Assembly (NCBI GenBank): GCA_963761775.1
Contig: CAVXIF010000005.1
Location: forward strand, 66,755-130,754
Source: Parerythrobacter_A sp963761775
Lineage (GTDB): Bacteria > Pseudomonadota > Alphaproteobacteria > Sphingomonadales > Sphingomonadaceae
DNA: 64,000 nucleotides
Direction of reading: 5' to 3'
The notes beneath the pieces are model-generated. The model saw only the letters and a list, made by a program, of their open reading frames with translations. It was not told where the DNA came from and did not search any database. A program made the translations under genes and the position numbers. Positions 51,897-60,874 of this stretch are shown here, in pieces (positions within the stretch are counted from its first letter, which is position 1; the number at the start of each line of letters is the position of its first letter).

Positions 51897-51997
51897 TATA
51901 TTGGTATGGTGCAGGCGAGCGCCGTATCTCGTCGGAACGCCATGTCGTCCGTCGATACGCTTGCGGCATGCAGGGTTGGTTCGGCTATGCGCCCCCA

Positions 51998-52028
51998 TTG
52001 AGGTTGGTGATATAGTAGTGTAATACAC
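51998..52028 (+). promoter_or_regulatory. Candidate promoter/operator of the RND operon
   Basis: TTGAGG (51998-52003) and TAATAC (52021-52026) are 17 bases apart and about 60 bases before the adaptor gene. The second element is embedded in the 11-base palindrome GTGTAATACAC (52018-52028), of the kind a repressor could use as operator. No regulator gene is adjacent; this is a pattern-based suggestion. Confidence 0.3.
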
Positions 52029-52085
52029 CGTTTCACGTTCGGGCGCACGAATGGCGATCCGTATCGGGCACAAAAAGGGCAGGCG

Positions 52086-53273
52086 ATGAATTACGAAACC
52101 AGCGTCAGCGCCGAAACCGCCGAACGCTACGGCATGGCGACTGCTGTCGACCGGACCGGGCGTACGGGCAATAGCCGCCTCTGGCTCATCGTCCTCGCCT
52201 TTCTCGGTGCCGTGCTTGGCGTTGGCGCATGGCTGTATTTCAGCGCGGCCGGCGCTGCGGACGATGGCGACGGGCGCGAGGACCAGGCCCCCGTCATCAG
52301 CGTGATATCGCCCGGTGCCGCGACCGTGGAAGGCGAAATTTCCGCGACCGGCACGCTGTCCGCGCGGCGCGAATTGCCGGTCGGCATCGCGGGCGAGGGC
52401 GGTCGCGTCGTCAGCGTCCCGGTCGATGCGGGCAGCTGGGTGCGCGCCGGACAGGTGCTGGCGGTGATAGACCGCTCGGTACAGAACCAGCAGGCGGCCA
52501 GCGCCCGTGCGCAGATCGACGTGGCGCGCGCCGATGCCAGCCTGGCCCAGTCCAATCTCGACCGCGCGCTGCAACTGGTCGATCGCGGCTTTATTTCGAA
52601 GGCCGATGTGGATCGCCTGACCGCCACCCGCGACGCTGCCGCGGCGCGCGTCACCGTGGCGCGGGCGCAGGCGAACGAATTGCAGGCGCGCAATGCCCGC
52701 CTCAACGTGGTCGCCCCTGCGGCAGGGCTGGTGCTGGAACGCAGCGTGGAGCCGGGGCAAGTCGTTTCGGGGGGCAGTGGCCCGCTGTTCCGCATCGCGC
52801 GCGGCGGCGAGATGGAGCTGAACGCGCAGTTGAGCGAAACCGATCTGGCGCGCATTTCCACGGGTGTCTCGGCGACGGTGCTTCCGGCGGGTACGGAGAA
52901 ACGCTTCACCGGGCAGATCTGGCAGATTGCGCCCATTATCGATGCGCAGAACCGGCAGGGCGTGGCGCGAATTTCGCTGCCCTATGCCGCCGAACTGCGC
53001 CCCGGCGGTTTTGCCACCGCCATCATCAGCAGCGGGACCGTCGTCGCCCCCGTCCTGCCCGAATCCGCGATCCTGTCGGATGCGCAGGGCAGCTATGTCT
53101 ATATCATCGGCCCCGACAACACGGCGCAGCGCCGCGCGGTCGAAACCGGCATGGTCACGAGTGAGGGCGTCACCATTGCCAGCGGCCTGTCTGGCACCGA
53201 GCAGGTGGTGCTGCGCGCGGGCGGCTTCCTGACCGAAGGCGAAACGGTCAAACCGCGTCGCCAGAAGCAATAG
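52086..53273 (+). CDS. RND efflux periplasmic adaptor (membrane fusion protein)
   Basis: This 395-residue adaptor links an RND pump to an outer-membrane channel. One transmembrane anchor (LWLIVLAFLGAVLGVGAWLYF, about residues 32-52) is followed by the lipoyl domain halves (ARRELPVGIAGEGGRVVSVPVDAGSWVRAGQVLAVID and ARLNVVAPAAGLVLERSVEPGQVV). They flank a coiled-coil hairpin, and a beta-barrel and membrane-proximal domain follow. It has no lipobox, so it is anchored by the helix. It is followed by the pump gene after 15 bases. The outer-membrane component is not in the operon and must come from elsewhere. Confidence 0.94.
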   Translation: MNYETSVSAETAERYGMATAVDRTGRTGNSRLWLIVLAFLGAVLGVGAWLYFSAAGAADDGDGREDQAPVISVISPGAATVEGEISATGTLSARRELPVGIAGEGGRVVSVPVDAGSWVRAGQVLAVIDRSVQNQQAASARAQIDVARADASLAQSNLDRALQLVDRGFISKADVDRLTATRDAAAARVTVARAQANELQARNARLNVVAPAAGLVLERSVEPGQVVSGGSGPLFRIARGGEMELNAQLSETDLARISTGVSATVLPAGTEKRFTGQIWQIAPIIDAQNRQGVARISLPYAAELRPGGFATAIISSGTVVAPVLPESAILSDAQGSYVYIIGPDNTAQRRAVETGMVTSEGVTIASGLSGTEQVVLRAGGFLTEGETVKPRRQKQ

Positions 53274-53288
53274 GCGGGGGCGCCCGAC

Positions 53289-56200
53289 ATGGACTTCCGC
53301 AATATCTCCGCCTGGTCGATCCGCAACCCGGTGATTCCGCTGGTGTTTTTCACCGCATTGCTGTTCGCGGGCATCCTCAGCTTCCTGCGCATGGATGTGG
53401 TCAATAATCCGGACATCGAGTTTCCGGCGGTCAATGTCTCCATTTCGCAACCCGGCGCCGCGCCGTCCGAAATCGAGAACCAGATCACGCAGAACGTGGA
53501 ATCGGCGGTGCGGTCGATCAACGGCGTGAAATCGATCAATTCCACCGCGCGCGAAAGCAATTCCAACACCTTCATCGAGTTTGAAATCGGCATCGATCCC
53601 AACGATGCCGTCTCCGAGGTCAAGACCGCCATCGACGGGGTGCGCGGCAGCCTGCCCGACGGCATTCTCGAACCGCGCATCTCGAAGGAAGACATTTCGG
53701 GCGGCTTCCTGGCGATTTTCGCGGTCGAAGCCGACGACATGACGATCGAGCAGCTGAGCTGGTTCATCGACGATACCGTCGCCAAGTCGCTGCTGTCGGT
53801 CGAAGGCATGGCGCAGGTCGATCGCTTCGCCGGTGTCGACCGCGAGATCGAGGTCATTCTCGACCTGCAGCGCATGCAGGCGTTCGGTGTCACTGCCAGC
53901 CAGGTGAACGGCGTGCTGCGGCAGACCAATATCGATGCAGCCGGCGGTGCGACCGAAGTGGGCGGCACGCGCCAGTCGGTCCGCGTGCTGGGCAACAGCG
54001 CGTCCGCCTATGAGCTGTCGCAGAAGCAGATTTCGCTGGGCGGCGGCAATACCATCAAGCTGGCCGATATCGCCACCGTGCGCGACGGCTTCAGCGAACG
54101 CACCTCCATCAGCAAGGTGCGCGGCAAGGAAGTGGTGAATTTCGCCATGAGCCGCGCCAAGGGCGCCTCCGACCTCAGCACATTCGAAGCGGCGCTGGAG
54201 AAAATCGAGGAGATCGAGGCCGACAATCCGGGCGTGCAGTTCCTGCCGCTGTTCAACACGGTCAAATATACCGAGGAGCAGTATCAAAGCTCGCTGTTCG
54301 CGATGGGCGAGGGCGCGCTGCTGGCAGTGGTGGTGGTGTTCTTCTTCCTGCGCGACTGGCGCGCGACGATGATATCCGCCGTCGCCATTCCGCTCTCCGC
54401 CATCCCGACCTTCTGGTTCATGGACCTGATCGGGTTCAACCTGAACCAGCTGTCGCTGCTGGCGCTGGGGCTGGTCGCGGGGGTGCTGGTGGACGATGCC
54501 ATCGTGGAGATCGAGAACATCGTGCGGCACATGCGGATGGGCAAATCCGCCTATCAGGCCAGCATCGATGCCGCCGACGAGATCGGCCTGCCGGTGGTGG
54601 CGACATCGTTCTGCATCGTCGCGGTGTTCCTGCCCGTCGGCCTGATGCCGGGCATTGCCGGACAGTTTTTCAAGAATTTCGGCATCACCGTGGTCATCGC
54701 AGTGCTGATGAGCCTGGCCGTCGCGCGCATGATCACGCCGATGCTGGCGGCGTATTTCCTGAAAGCGCACGGCCATGCCGAACATGGCGAGGGGCGGATG
54801 ATGGACCGTTATCTCGGCGTGCTGCGCTGGTCGCTGGACCGTGGCGGGATGCATGCGCGGCGCGCAGGGCTGACGCCGCCGCGCCATCGTTTCATCTATT
54901 CCGTGTGCGCGTTCCTCGTCCTGCTGGCGATGATCGCGGTGCCCGGCATTGCGGCGGTCCAGCTGTTCGGCTTCTTGTCCGAACTCGATATTCCCGGCAC
55001 TATCGGCGGCGCGGTGTCGAGCGCGGAGGGATCGTCCGCCGCTTCTGTCGTATCCAAATTCTTCGAAGTCGTGCAGCTGTGTCTCGTCCTCGCCGTCGGC
55101 TTCGTTGTCGGTTGGCTGGTGCTCAAGGCAATCGGCCTGCCGTGGCGCATGATCGGCGGCAGCGTCGGCAATGGCTGGCGCTGGCTCGAAGCACGGTTCT
55201 ACGACCATCGCGCGTGGATGCTGATGGTCGGTTATTTTTCCTTTATCGCGACCGTCCTGCTGTTTAGCGCGGTGCCGAGCCAGTTCCAGCCGACCATCGA
55301 CGACGACAATTCGCGCGTGCAGATCGACATGGTGCCCGGCACCACGCTTGCCTCCACCGAGCGCGTGGCGGACCGGGTGTCCGATATCCTGTACGAACAG
55401 CCCGAAGTCGAACGCGCCCTGACGCGGGTGCGCGAAGGCAACGGCACGATCTACATCACGCTGGCCGACGACCGCGAGAAAACATCCATCGAGTTCGAGC
55501 GCGACCTCGCGCCACAGCTGGCGACCATTCCCGATGCACGCGTGCGGTTCCAGTCGCAGTCGGGCGGGTTCGGCAGCGGGCGCGACATGACCGTGATGCT
55601 GGCCGGGTCCGACCCCGCTTTGCTGGAAAGTACGGCGGCGACGCTGGTCGAACAGATGAAGGGGCTGAATACGCTGGTCGCGCCGCGCATCGATGCGGAC
55701 ATCAACCGCCCCGAAATCATCATCACCCCGCGCGCCGACCTTGCCGCCGAGCTGGGCGTGACGACCGCCGCGCTGAGCCAGACGATCCGCATCGCCACGC
55801 TGGGCGAGATCGAGCAGAATGCCGCCAAGTTCTCGCTGTCCGACCGGCAGATTCCGATCCGCGTCAAACTGCCCGAATCCAGCCGCGAATCGCTGACCAC
55901 AATCGAGAACCTTCCGGTGCCGACCGCCAATGGTGGCAGCGTGCCGCTGTCGCGCGTGGCCGCCGTCAGCTTCGGCTCCGGCCCGACAACGATCCAGCGA
56001 TACAACCAGAACCGCCGCGTGCTGGTGGGGGCCGACCTTGCGCCCGATATCGTCAAGGGCACCGCGCAGGAACAGATCGACGCGCTGCCCATCCTGGACA
56101 ACCTGCCGCAAGGCGTCATCCGCGATGTTGTGGGCGAGGATGAATGGCAGGCGGAACTGATGACCAATCTCGGCATCGCCATCATCGCCGGCGTGCTGCT

Positions 56201-56810
56201 GGTCTTCGCCACGCTGGTGCTGCTTTACAAGCGGCTGATGAGCCCGCTGGTCAACATGACCTCGCTCGCGCTCGCGCCGCTGGGCGGCATCCTGCTGATC
56301 TGGCTGGTCGGGCAGGCGCAATCCATGCCGGTCTTCATCGGCATCCTGCTGCTGCTCGGCATCGTGTCGAAAAACTCGATCCTGCTGATAGATTTCGCCA
56401 TCGAGGAGATGGAACGCGGCACCGAGAAATACGCCGCCATCATGGATGCGGGCCACAAGCGCGCACAGCCCATCGTGATGACCACGGTGGCGATGACGGC
56501 GGGCATGGTGCCGACCGCGCTGTCGCTGTCGGGCGACGGTGCGTGGCGCGCGCCGATGGGTACGGTGGTGATCGGCGGACTGATCCTGTCCACTGTGCTG
56601 ACGCTGCTGATCGTGCCTGCCGGGTTCAGCCTCGCCGACGGACTGGAGCGGCGTGTCGGCCCGTGGATGCGCGGCAAGTTCCTCACCTATCGCCCCGGTG
56701 ACGAGACAGGTGAAACGGTGCCGCAACAGCCACAGCGCGCACCCGTACAGCCCGCCACCCGCAAGACTTCGCCGGGCGGCACCGCACCCGACGGCCTGCC
56801 CGCCGAGTGA
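53289..56810 (+). CDS. RND efflux permease, HAE1-like, with an inserted membrane segment
   Basis: This proton-driven multidrug-type pump has 1173 residues, about 130 more than usual. It has the expected first transmembrane helix (about 13-33), the two porter halves, and the proton-relay Asp402-Asp403 in LVDDAIVEIENI. The second half begins with a helix at about 641-661 and ends near residue 1120. Between the halves, residues about 520-638 form an insert with two extra hydrophobic segments (534-557 and 593-614). The C-terminal tail is Pro/Gln-rich. Substrates are unknown. Its stop overlaps the DUF445 start (GTGA), so the pump, adaptor and DUF445 protein form a unit. Confidence 0.95.
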   Translation: MDFRNISAWSIRNPVIPLVFFTALLFAGILSFLRMDVVNNPDIEFPAVNVSISQPGAAPSEIENQITQNVESAVRSINGVKSINSTARESNSNTFIEFEIGIDPNDAVSEVKTAIDGVRGSLPDGILEPRISKEDISGGFLAIFAVEADDMTIEQLSWFIDDTVAKSLLSVEGMAQVDRFAGVDREIEVILDLQRMQAFGVTASQVNGVLRQTNIDAAGGATEVGGTRQSVRVLGNSASAYELSQKQISLGGGNTIKLADIATVRDGFSERTSISKVRGKEVVNFAMSRAKGASDLSTFEAALEKIEEIEADNPGVQFLPLFNTVKYTEEQYQSSLFAMGEGALLAVVVVFFFLRDWRATMISAVAIPLSAIPTFWFMDLIGFNLNQLSLLALGLVAGVLVDDAIVEIENIVRHMRMGKSAYQASIDAADEIGLPVVATSFCIVAVFLPVGLMPGIAGQFFKNFGITVVIAVLMSLAVARMITPMLAAYFLKAHGHAEHGEGRMMDRYLGVLRWSLDRGGMHARRAGLTPPRHRFIYSVCAFLVLLAMIAVPGIAAVQLFGFLSELDIPGTIGGAVSSAEGSSAASVVSKFFEVVQLCLVLAVGFVVGWLVLKAIGLPWRMIGGSVGNGWRWLEARFYDHRAWMLMVGYFSFIATVLLFSAVPSQFQPTIDDDNSRVQIDMVPGTTLASTERVADRVSDILYEQPEVERALTRVREGNGTIYITLADDREKTSIEFERDLAPQLATIPDARVRFQSQSGGFGSGRDMTVMLAGSDPALLESTAATLVEQMKGLNTLVAPRIDADINRPEIIITPRADLAAELGVTTAALSQTIRIATLGEIEQNAAKFSLSDRQIPIRVKLPESSRESLTTIENLPVPTANGGSVPLSRVAAVSFGSGPTTIQRYNQNRRVLVGADLAPDIVKGTAQEQIDALPILDNLPQGVIRDVVGEDEWQAELMTNLGIAIIAGVLLVFATLVLLYKRLMSPLVNMTSLALAPLGGILLIWLVGQAQSMPVFIGILLLLGIVSKNSILLIDFAIEEMERGTEKYAAIMDAGHKRAQPIVMTTVAMTAGMVPTALSLSGDGAWRAPMGTVVIGGLILSTVLTLLIVPAGFSLADGLERRVGPWMRGKFLTYRPGDETGETVPQQPQRAPVQPATRKTSPGGTAPDGLPAE

Positions 56811-58060
56811 TCGCCACAGCGGCACCTGTCTCTCCCGATCGCGCCCGCCAGATGCGCCTGGCGGCGACCGGGATGCTGGCCTTCATGGCCATCGCCTTCG
56901 TCGCGACGAAGCAGATGCTCGGCGTGCATCCCGCGTGGGGATACGCCCATGCCTTTGCGGAGGCGGCGCTGGTGGGCGGACTGGCCGACTGGTTCGCGGT
57001 GACGGCGCTGTTCCGCCACCCGCTCGGCATCCCCATCCCGCACACCGCGATCATCCCGGAAAACAAGGACCGCATCGCCGATACGATGGCGCAATTCCTG
57101 CGCGAGAATTTCCTCGTCCCCGCCGTGGTCGCACGGCGCATGGCGGCCATGAACGTGGCGGGCGCAGCGGGTGAATTCCTGGCCGCGCCGACCGGTGAAA
57201 CGCGCAGCCGCATCACCGGAGGCGCGGCGGAATTGCTCGCCGAGGTACTGGAATCGCTGGACCCGGCCCGGCTCGGCACGCAAGTGCGCGGCGGCATTGC
57301 GGCGCAGCTGGCCAAGCTGGAAATCGCGCCGCTGCTGGGCCGGATGCTGGAAAACGCGATTGCGGATCGCAGCCATCTGCCGCTGATGGACGGCCTCATT
57401 CGCTGGAGCGGACTGACGCTGGAGGACAACGAGGATACGGTGCGCGAGATCATCCGCAGCCGCGCCAATGCCGTGCTGCGATGGACCGGGCTGGACGAGC
57501 GGCTCTCCGCTTCGGTGCTCGACGGCCTCTATCGCCTGCTCGCCGAAGTACTGGTGGATCGCGAACATCCGCTGCGCCGCAAGATGGAAGAAGGGCTGGA
57601 AACGCTGGCGCATGATTTGCAGCACGACGCGAAGACGCGCGAAAAGATCGAAGCGCTGAAACGCGAAATGCTGGAGAACCCCGCGCTGGCGGACTGGTGG
57701 ATGGGCGTATGGGAGCGCATCCGCCGCTCGCTGATCCGCCGCGCGCGCGATCCCGAAAGCGCGCTGGGCGGCGAATTGCGCACGACGCTCGCTGAACTGG
57801 GCAGTGCGCTCAGCGGCGATGCGCGGCTGCAGAACCAGGTCAACCGTTTTGCCCGCCGCACCGCAGTGGGCGTCGCAACCCGCTATGGTGACCAAATCGT
57901 GCAGCTGGTCTCGGAAACCGTGCGCCGCTGGGACGCCCGCACCCTGACCGACCGGGTAGAGGGCGCGGTAGGCCGCGACCTGCAATTCATCCGCATCAAC
58001 GGCACGCTGGTCGGCGGGCTAGTCGGCATGACGCTGCATTTCGTGAAGGGGTGGATTTGA
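56807..58060 (+). CDS. DUF445 domain membrane protein
   Basis: This 417-residue protein has an N-terminal hydrophobic helix (ATGMLAFMAIAFVATKQML), the DUF445 signature EAALVGGLADWFAVTALFRHPLGIPIPHTAIIP, and a long helical, charged central region. It closes with a second hydrophobic end (NGTLVGGLVGMTLHFVKGWI). This is the usual two-ended topology. The role of the family is unknown; YjiN-type proteins are inner-membrane. The GTG start overlaps the RND pump stop by four bases (GTGA), an unusually tight coupling for this family and a hint that it may support the pump. It ends 35 bases before a convergent gene. Confidence 0.92.
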   Translation: MIATAAPVSPDRARQMRLAATGMLAFMAIAFVATKQMLGVHPAWGYAHAFAEAALVGGLADWFAVTALFRHPLGIPIPHTAIIPENKDRIADTMAQFLRENFLVPAVVARRMAAMNVAGAAGEFLAAPTGETRSRITGGAAELLAEVLESLDPARLGTQVRGGIAAQLAKLEIAPLLGRMLENAIADRSHLPLMDGLIRWSGLTLEDNEDTVREIIRSRANAVLRWTGLDERLSASVLDGLYRLLAEVLVDREHPLRRKMEEGLETLAHDLQHDAKTREKIEALKREMLENPALADWWMGVWERIRRSLIRRARDPESALGGELRTTLAELGSALSGDARLQNQVNRFARRTAVGVATRYGDQIVQLVSETVRRWDARTLTDRVEGAVGRDLQFIRINGTLVGGLVGMTLHFVKGWI

Positions 58061-58095
58061 AGTAAGGTTTCCTGAAAACGTACTGTGCCGACAGG

Positions 58096-59019
58096 CTATC
58101 GAACCTGGAACCGCATCTGGTTGCTGTAAAAACCGACGGTCGGCTGTCCTTCGGCATCGAGAGCGGGATTGAAGCGTGCATTTCGAAGGATGGCGACGCA
58201 GACCGTATCATCGAACATTTGCGGCCTGTTCGTGCTGGTGATCTGGCAGTAGACAGCCCGCCCTTCCTTGCTGACGGTCGTTCTGAAGCCGACAACACCG
58301 TCCATGCGCGCACCCAGCAGATCGCGCGGATAATCCGCCGGGGTAATCCACAGACCGGGATTGACCGACGGCGTCGCCGCCTTGGCCGAGCTGCCATCCT
58401 GCCCTGGCGCGCCGCGATACGCGCCCAACGCATCCTTCGCGCATGTCGACAGGGTTTCAAGCGGCGCATGCATCGCGCCTAGCTCGAGTGTGAAATCGCG
58501 ACTGACCCCGCGCGAGAAGGTCACATGATCGATGGCCGTCTCGCGCGCCTTGTCCAGACGCCCAACCGAACCGTCTTCGGCCTCCTTGGCGCTTACAGGT
58601 GCCAGCAGCAGACCGTGCATCATCATCATCGGTTCGCCGTCGCGCGTGCGGTTGGTGACGTAGCTGCGCCGGCTGGCCTGTTCGTTCGGCCCGAATTGTA
58701 TGTCGACGATATGCGAAAAAGGGCTGCCGACAAGATCGCCAATGATGGTGAGGTTGTAAAATGGCTGCGAACCCGAAAGCGACAATTGCAACGTCGTTGC
58801 CATTTCGTCTTCACCGAATGTCCGAATAATCGTGCACCTGCCCTGACGGCGGATGGTCTTCCATCCGCCAACGGGCGCCAGCGAGATGGATTTCGCCGAA
58901 GCATCGTCGGTTTGCGCGCGGGAACCAGCCGTTTTATCGTGCGTCGGTTGCGCTGCCACGCCGGGCGTCATGAGACATGCCGCGCCAAGCAGTATAGCGC
59001 CTGAAAGCCGGGTTTTCAT
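58096..59019 (-). CDS. Secreted protein with a TonB-like C-terminal domain
   Basis: This 307-residue protein has a signal peptide (1-23, ending GVAA then Q). The central region has no family I recognise. The C-terminal 80 residues resemble a TonB C-terminal/energy-transducer fold (PADYPRDLLGARMDGVVGFRTTVSKEGRAVYCQIT, then DDTVCVAILRNARFNPALDAEGQP), as in periplasmic proteins with a stand-alone TonB_C domain. Cysteines are few: GRCTI, STCAK, VYCQI and TVCVA. No transmembrane anchor other than the signal is seen, so it is not a classical TonB. It converges with the DUF445 gene and precedes etfA on the other side. Confidence 0.8.
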   Translation of the reverse strand: MKTRLSGAILLGAACLMTPGVAAQPTHDKTAGSRAQTDDASAKSISLAPVGGWKTIRRQGRCTIIRTFGEDEMATTLQLSLSGSQPFYNLTIIGDLVGSPFSHIVDIQFGPNEQASRRSYVTNRTRDGEPMMMMHGLLLAPVSAKEAEDGSVGRLDKARETAIDHVTFSRGVSRDFTLELGAMHAPLETLSTCAKDALGAYRGAPGQDGSSAKAATPSVNPGLWITPADYPRDLLGARMDGVVGFRTTVSKEGRAVYCQITSTNRPQMFDDTVCVAILRNARFNPALDAEGQPTVGFYSNQMRFQVR

Positions 59020-59032
59020 GTGCTTGGCACTC

Positions 59033-59968
59033 CTATGCCCCCAGCTTCTCCGTCAGTTCCGGCACCAGCGTGTACAGATCGCCGACCAGCCCGATATCCG
59101 CCACCTGGAAGATCGGCGCATCCTCGTCCTTGTTGATGGCAATGATGGTCTTGCTGTCCTTCATGCCCGCAAGGTGCTGGATCGCGCCGGAGATGCCGAT
59201 GGCGATATAGACTTCGGGTGCCACGATCTTGCCGGTCTGGCCGACCTGGTAATCATTGGGCACATAGCCTGCATCGACGGCGGCGCGGCTGGCGCCGATG
59301 CCGGCGCCCAGCTTGTCGGCCAGCGGGGTGATGATCTTCTCGAACGTCTCGCCATCTTTCAGCGCGCGTCCACCCGACACGATGATCTTCGCGCTGGTCA
59401 GTTCGGGACGTTCGCTCTCGGCGATTTCCTGGCTGACGAATTCGGACAAGCCGGAGTCACTGCCGCCGGAAATTTGCTCGATGGAGGCGGAACCGCCTTC
59501 ACTTGCCGCTTTCTCGAACGCGGTGCCGCGCACGGTCACGACCAGCTTCTCATCGCTGCTCTGCACGGTGGCAATCGCGTTGCCGGCGTAGATGGGGCGC
59601 GTGAAGGTCTTGTCGCCCTCGACGCTCAAAATGTCGGACACCTGCATCACATCCAGCAGCGCGGCGACGCGCGGCGCGATGTTCTTGCCGGTGGTGGTGG
59701 CGGGCGCGACGAATGCGTCGTGGCTGCCCATCAGTTCGACGATGGCAGGTGCGACGTTTTCAGGCAGGAAGTTGGCGAAGACCGGATCGTTGCCGCACCA
59801 CACCTGATCCACGCCCTCGATCTTTGCAGCGGCGTCCGCGATGGCGTTCACGTCATTGCCCATGACCAGCGCGCTCACATCACCCATCGCCTTGGCGGCG
59901 GTTATGGCGGAGAGCGTGGCATCCTTGATTTCCGAATGGTCGTGTTCGACCCAGACCAGCGTTTTCAT
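59033..59968 (-). CDS. etfA: Electron transfer flavoprotein subunit alpha
   Basis: EtfA binds the FAD of the heterodimeric flavoprotein that takes electrons from acyl-CoA dehydrogenases and passes them to ETF:quinone oxidoreductase. The 311-residue protein has the N-terminal half with MKTLVWVEHDHSEIKDATLSA. The FAD-binding C-terminal half has KIIVSGGRALKDGETFEKI, ADKLGAGIGASRAAVDAGYVPNDYQVGQTGKIVAPEVYIAIGISGAIQHLAGM and DEDAPIFQVADIGLVGDL. The ATG at 59968 is the family start. It follows etfB by 38 bases in one operon and matches the acyl-CoA dehydrogenase encoded at 11-13 kb. Confidence 0.97.
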   Translation of the reverse strand: MKTLVWVEHDHSEIKDATLSAITAAKAMGDVSALVMGNDVNAIADAAAKIEGVDQVWCGNDPVFANFLPENVAPAIVELMGSHDAFVAPATTTGKNIAPRVAALLDVMQVSDILSVEGDKTFTRPIYAGNAIATVQSSDEKLVVTVRGTAFEKAASEGGSASIEQISGGSDSGLSEFVSQEIAESERPELTSAKIIVSGGRALKDGETFEKIITPLADKLGAGIGASRAAVDAGYVPNDYQVGQTGKIVAPEVYIAIGISGAIQHLAGMKDSKTIIAINKDEDAPIFQVADIGLVGDLYTLVPELTEKLGA

Positions 59969-60006
59969 GTCTCTATTCCTTCGTATGAATTGGGATCGCA
60001 AGGGTC

Positions 60007-60753
60007 TCAGGCAATGCCGAGCGCATCCATCTTGGCGATCAGGGCGTCCACGTCCGCGACCTTTTCACCGGCCTGCCGCACGGGCGGTTCGGCCACATGC
60101 GACGTGGTCAGGCGTGGTGCGGTGTCGACGCCGTAATCGGCAGGTGTCTTGGTATCGAGCGGCTTCTTCTTGGCCTTCATGATGTTGGGCAACGAGGCAT
60201 AGCGCGGCTCGTTCAGGCGCAGGTCGGTGGTGACGATGGCGGGCAGGTCCAGTTTGACCGTTTCCAGTCCGCCATCGATTTCGCGCTTCACGGTGACGTG
60301 CTCACCGTCGACTTCAACCGTATTCGCAAAGGTCCCCTGTGGCCGGTTCATCAGCGCGGCCAGCATCTGTCCGGTCTGGTTGCTGTCGTCCGAAATGGAT
60401 TGCTTGCCCAGCATCACGAGGCCGGGCGATTCTTCGTCCGCAATGGCTTTCAGGATCTTGGCGACCGCCAGCGGCTCCACCTCGTCATCGGTTTCCACCA
60501 GGATCGCGCGGTCCGCGCCCATGGCCAGCGCGGTGCGCAGCGTTTCCTGCGCCTTGGCCGGGCCAATCGAGACCACTACGATCTCTTCTGCCTTGCCCGC
60601 TTCCTTGATACGGATGGCTTCCTCGACCGCGATTTCGTCGAACGGGTTCATGCTCATCTTCACATTTGCAAGGTCCACGCCGGTTCCGTCCGCCTTGACG
60701 CGCGGTTTGACGTTGTAATCGATGACCCGCTTGACGGGGACGAGGATTTTCAT
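60007..60753 (-). CDS. etfB: Electron transfer flavoprotein subunit beta
   Basis: EtfB is the AMP-binding partner of EtfA. The 248-residue protein begins MKILVPVKRVIDYNVKPRVK and has the family recognition segment GLVMLGKQSISDDSNQTGQMLAAL (the loop that contacts dehydrogenases), VKREIDGGLETVKLDLPAIVTTDLRLNEPRYASLPNIMKAKKKPL, and the tail DVDALIAKMDALGIA. It heads the etfB-etfA operon and diverges from an exoD-family gene over 121 bases. Confidence 0.97.
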   Translation of the reverse strand: MKILVPVKRVIDYNVKPRVKADGTGVDLANVKMSMNPFDEIAVEEAIRIKEAGKAEEIVVVSIGPAKAQETLRTALAMGADRAILVETDDEVEPLAVAKILKAIADEESPGLVMLGKQSISDDSNQTGQMLAALMNRPQGTFANTVEVDGEHVTVKREIDGGLETVKLDLPAIVTTDLRLNEPRYASLPNIMKAKKKPLDTKTPADYGVDTAPRLTTSHVAEPPVRQAGEKVADVDALIAKMDALGIA

Positions 60754-60874
60754 GGCAGTTCTGCCCTTTCACAATTCACAACCAAGGGGCCGGCATAGAG
60801 CACGGCTGTTCGCATATTCCAACGCGCCGGTCCGACATTGCGTTCCGGCGCATAAGGGTCAAGGGCTGGTGTCC

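Noticed and set aside
51798..56825. A very long open frame on the minus strand opposite the RND operon and SciP-GlsB region.
   Set aside because: It is a GC-bias shadow of the RND permease and adaptor: it has no start signal, His/Arg/Asp-heavy composition and no recognisable domain, while the plus-strand genes are clear family members.
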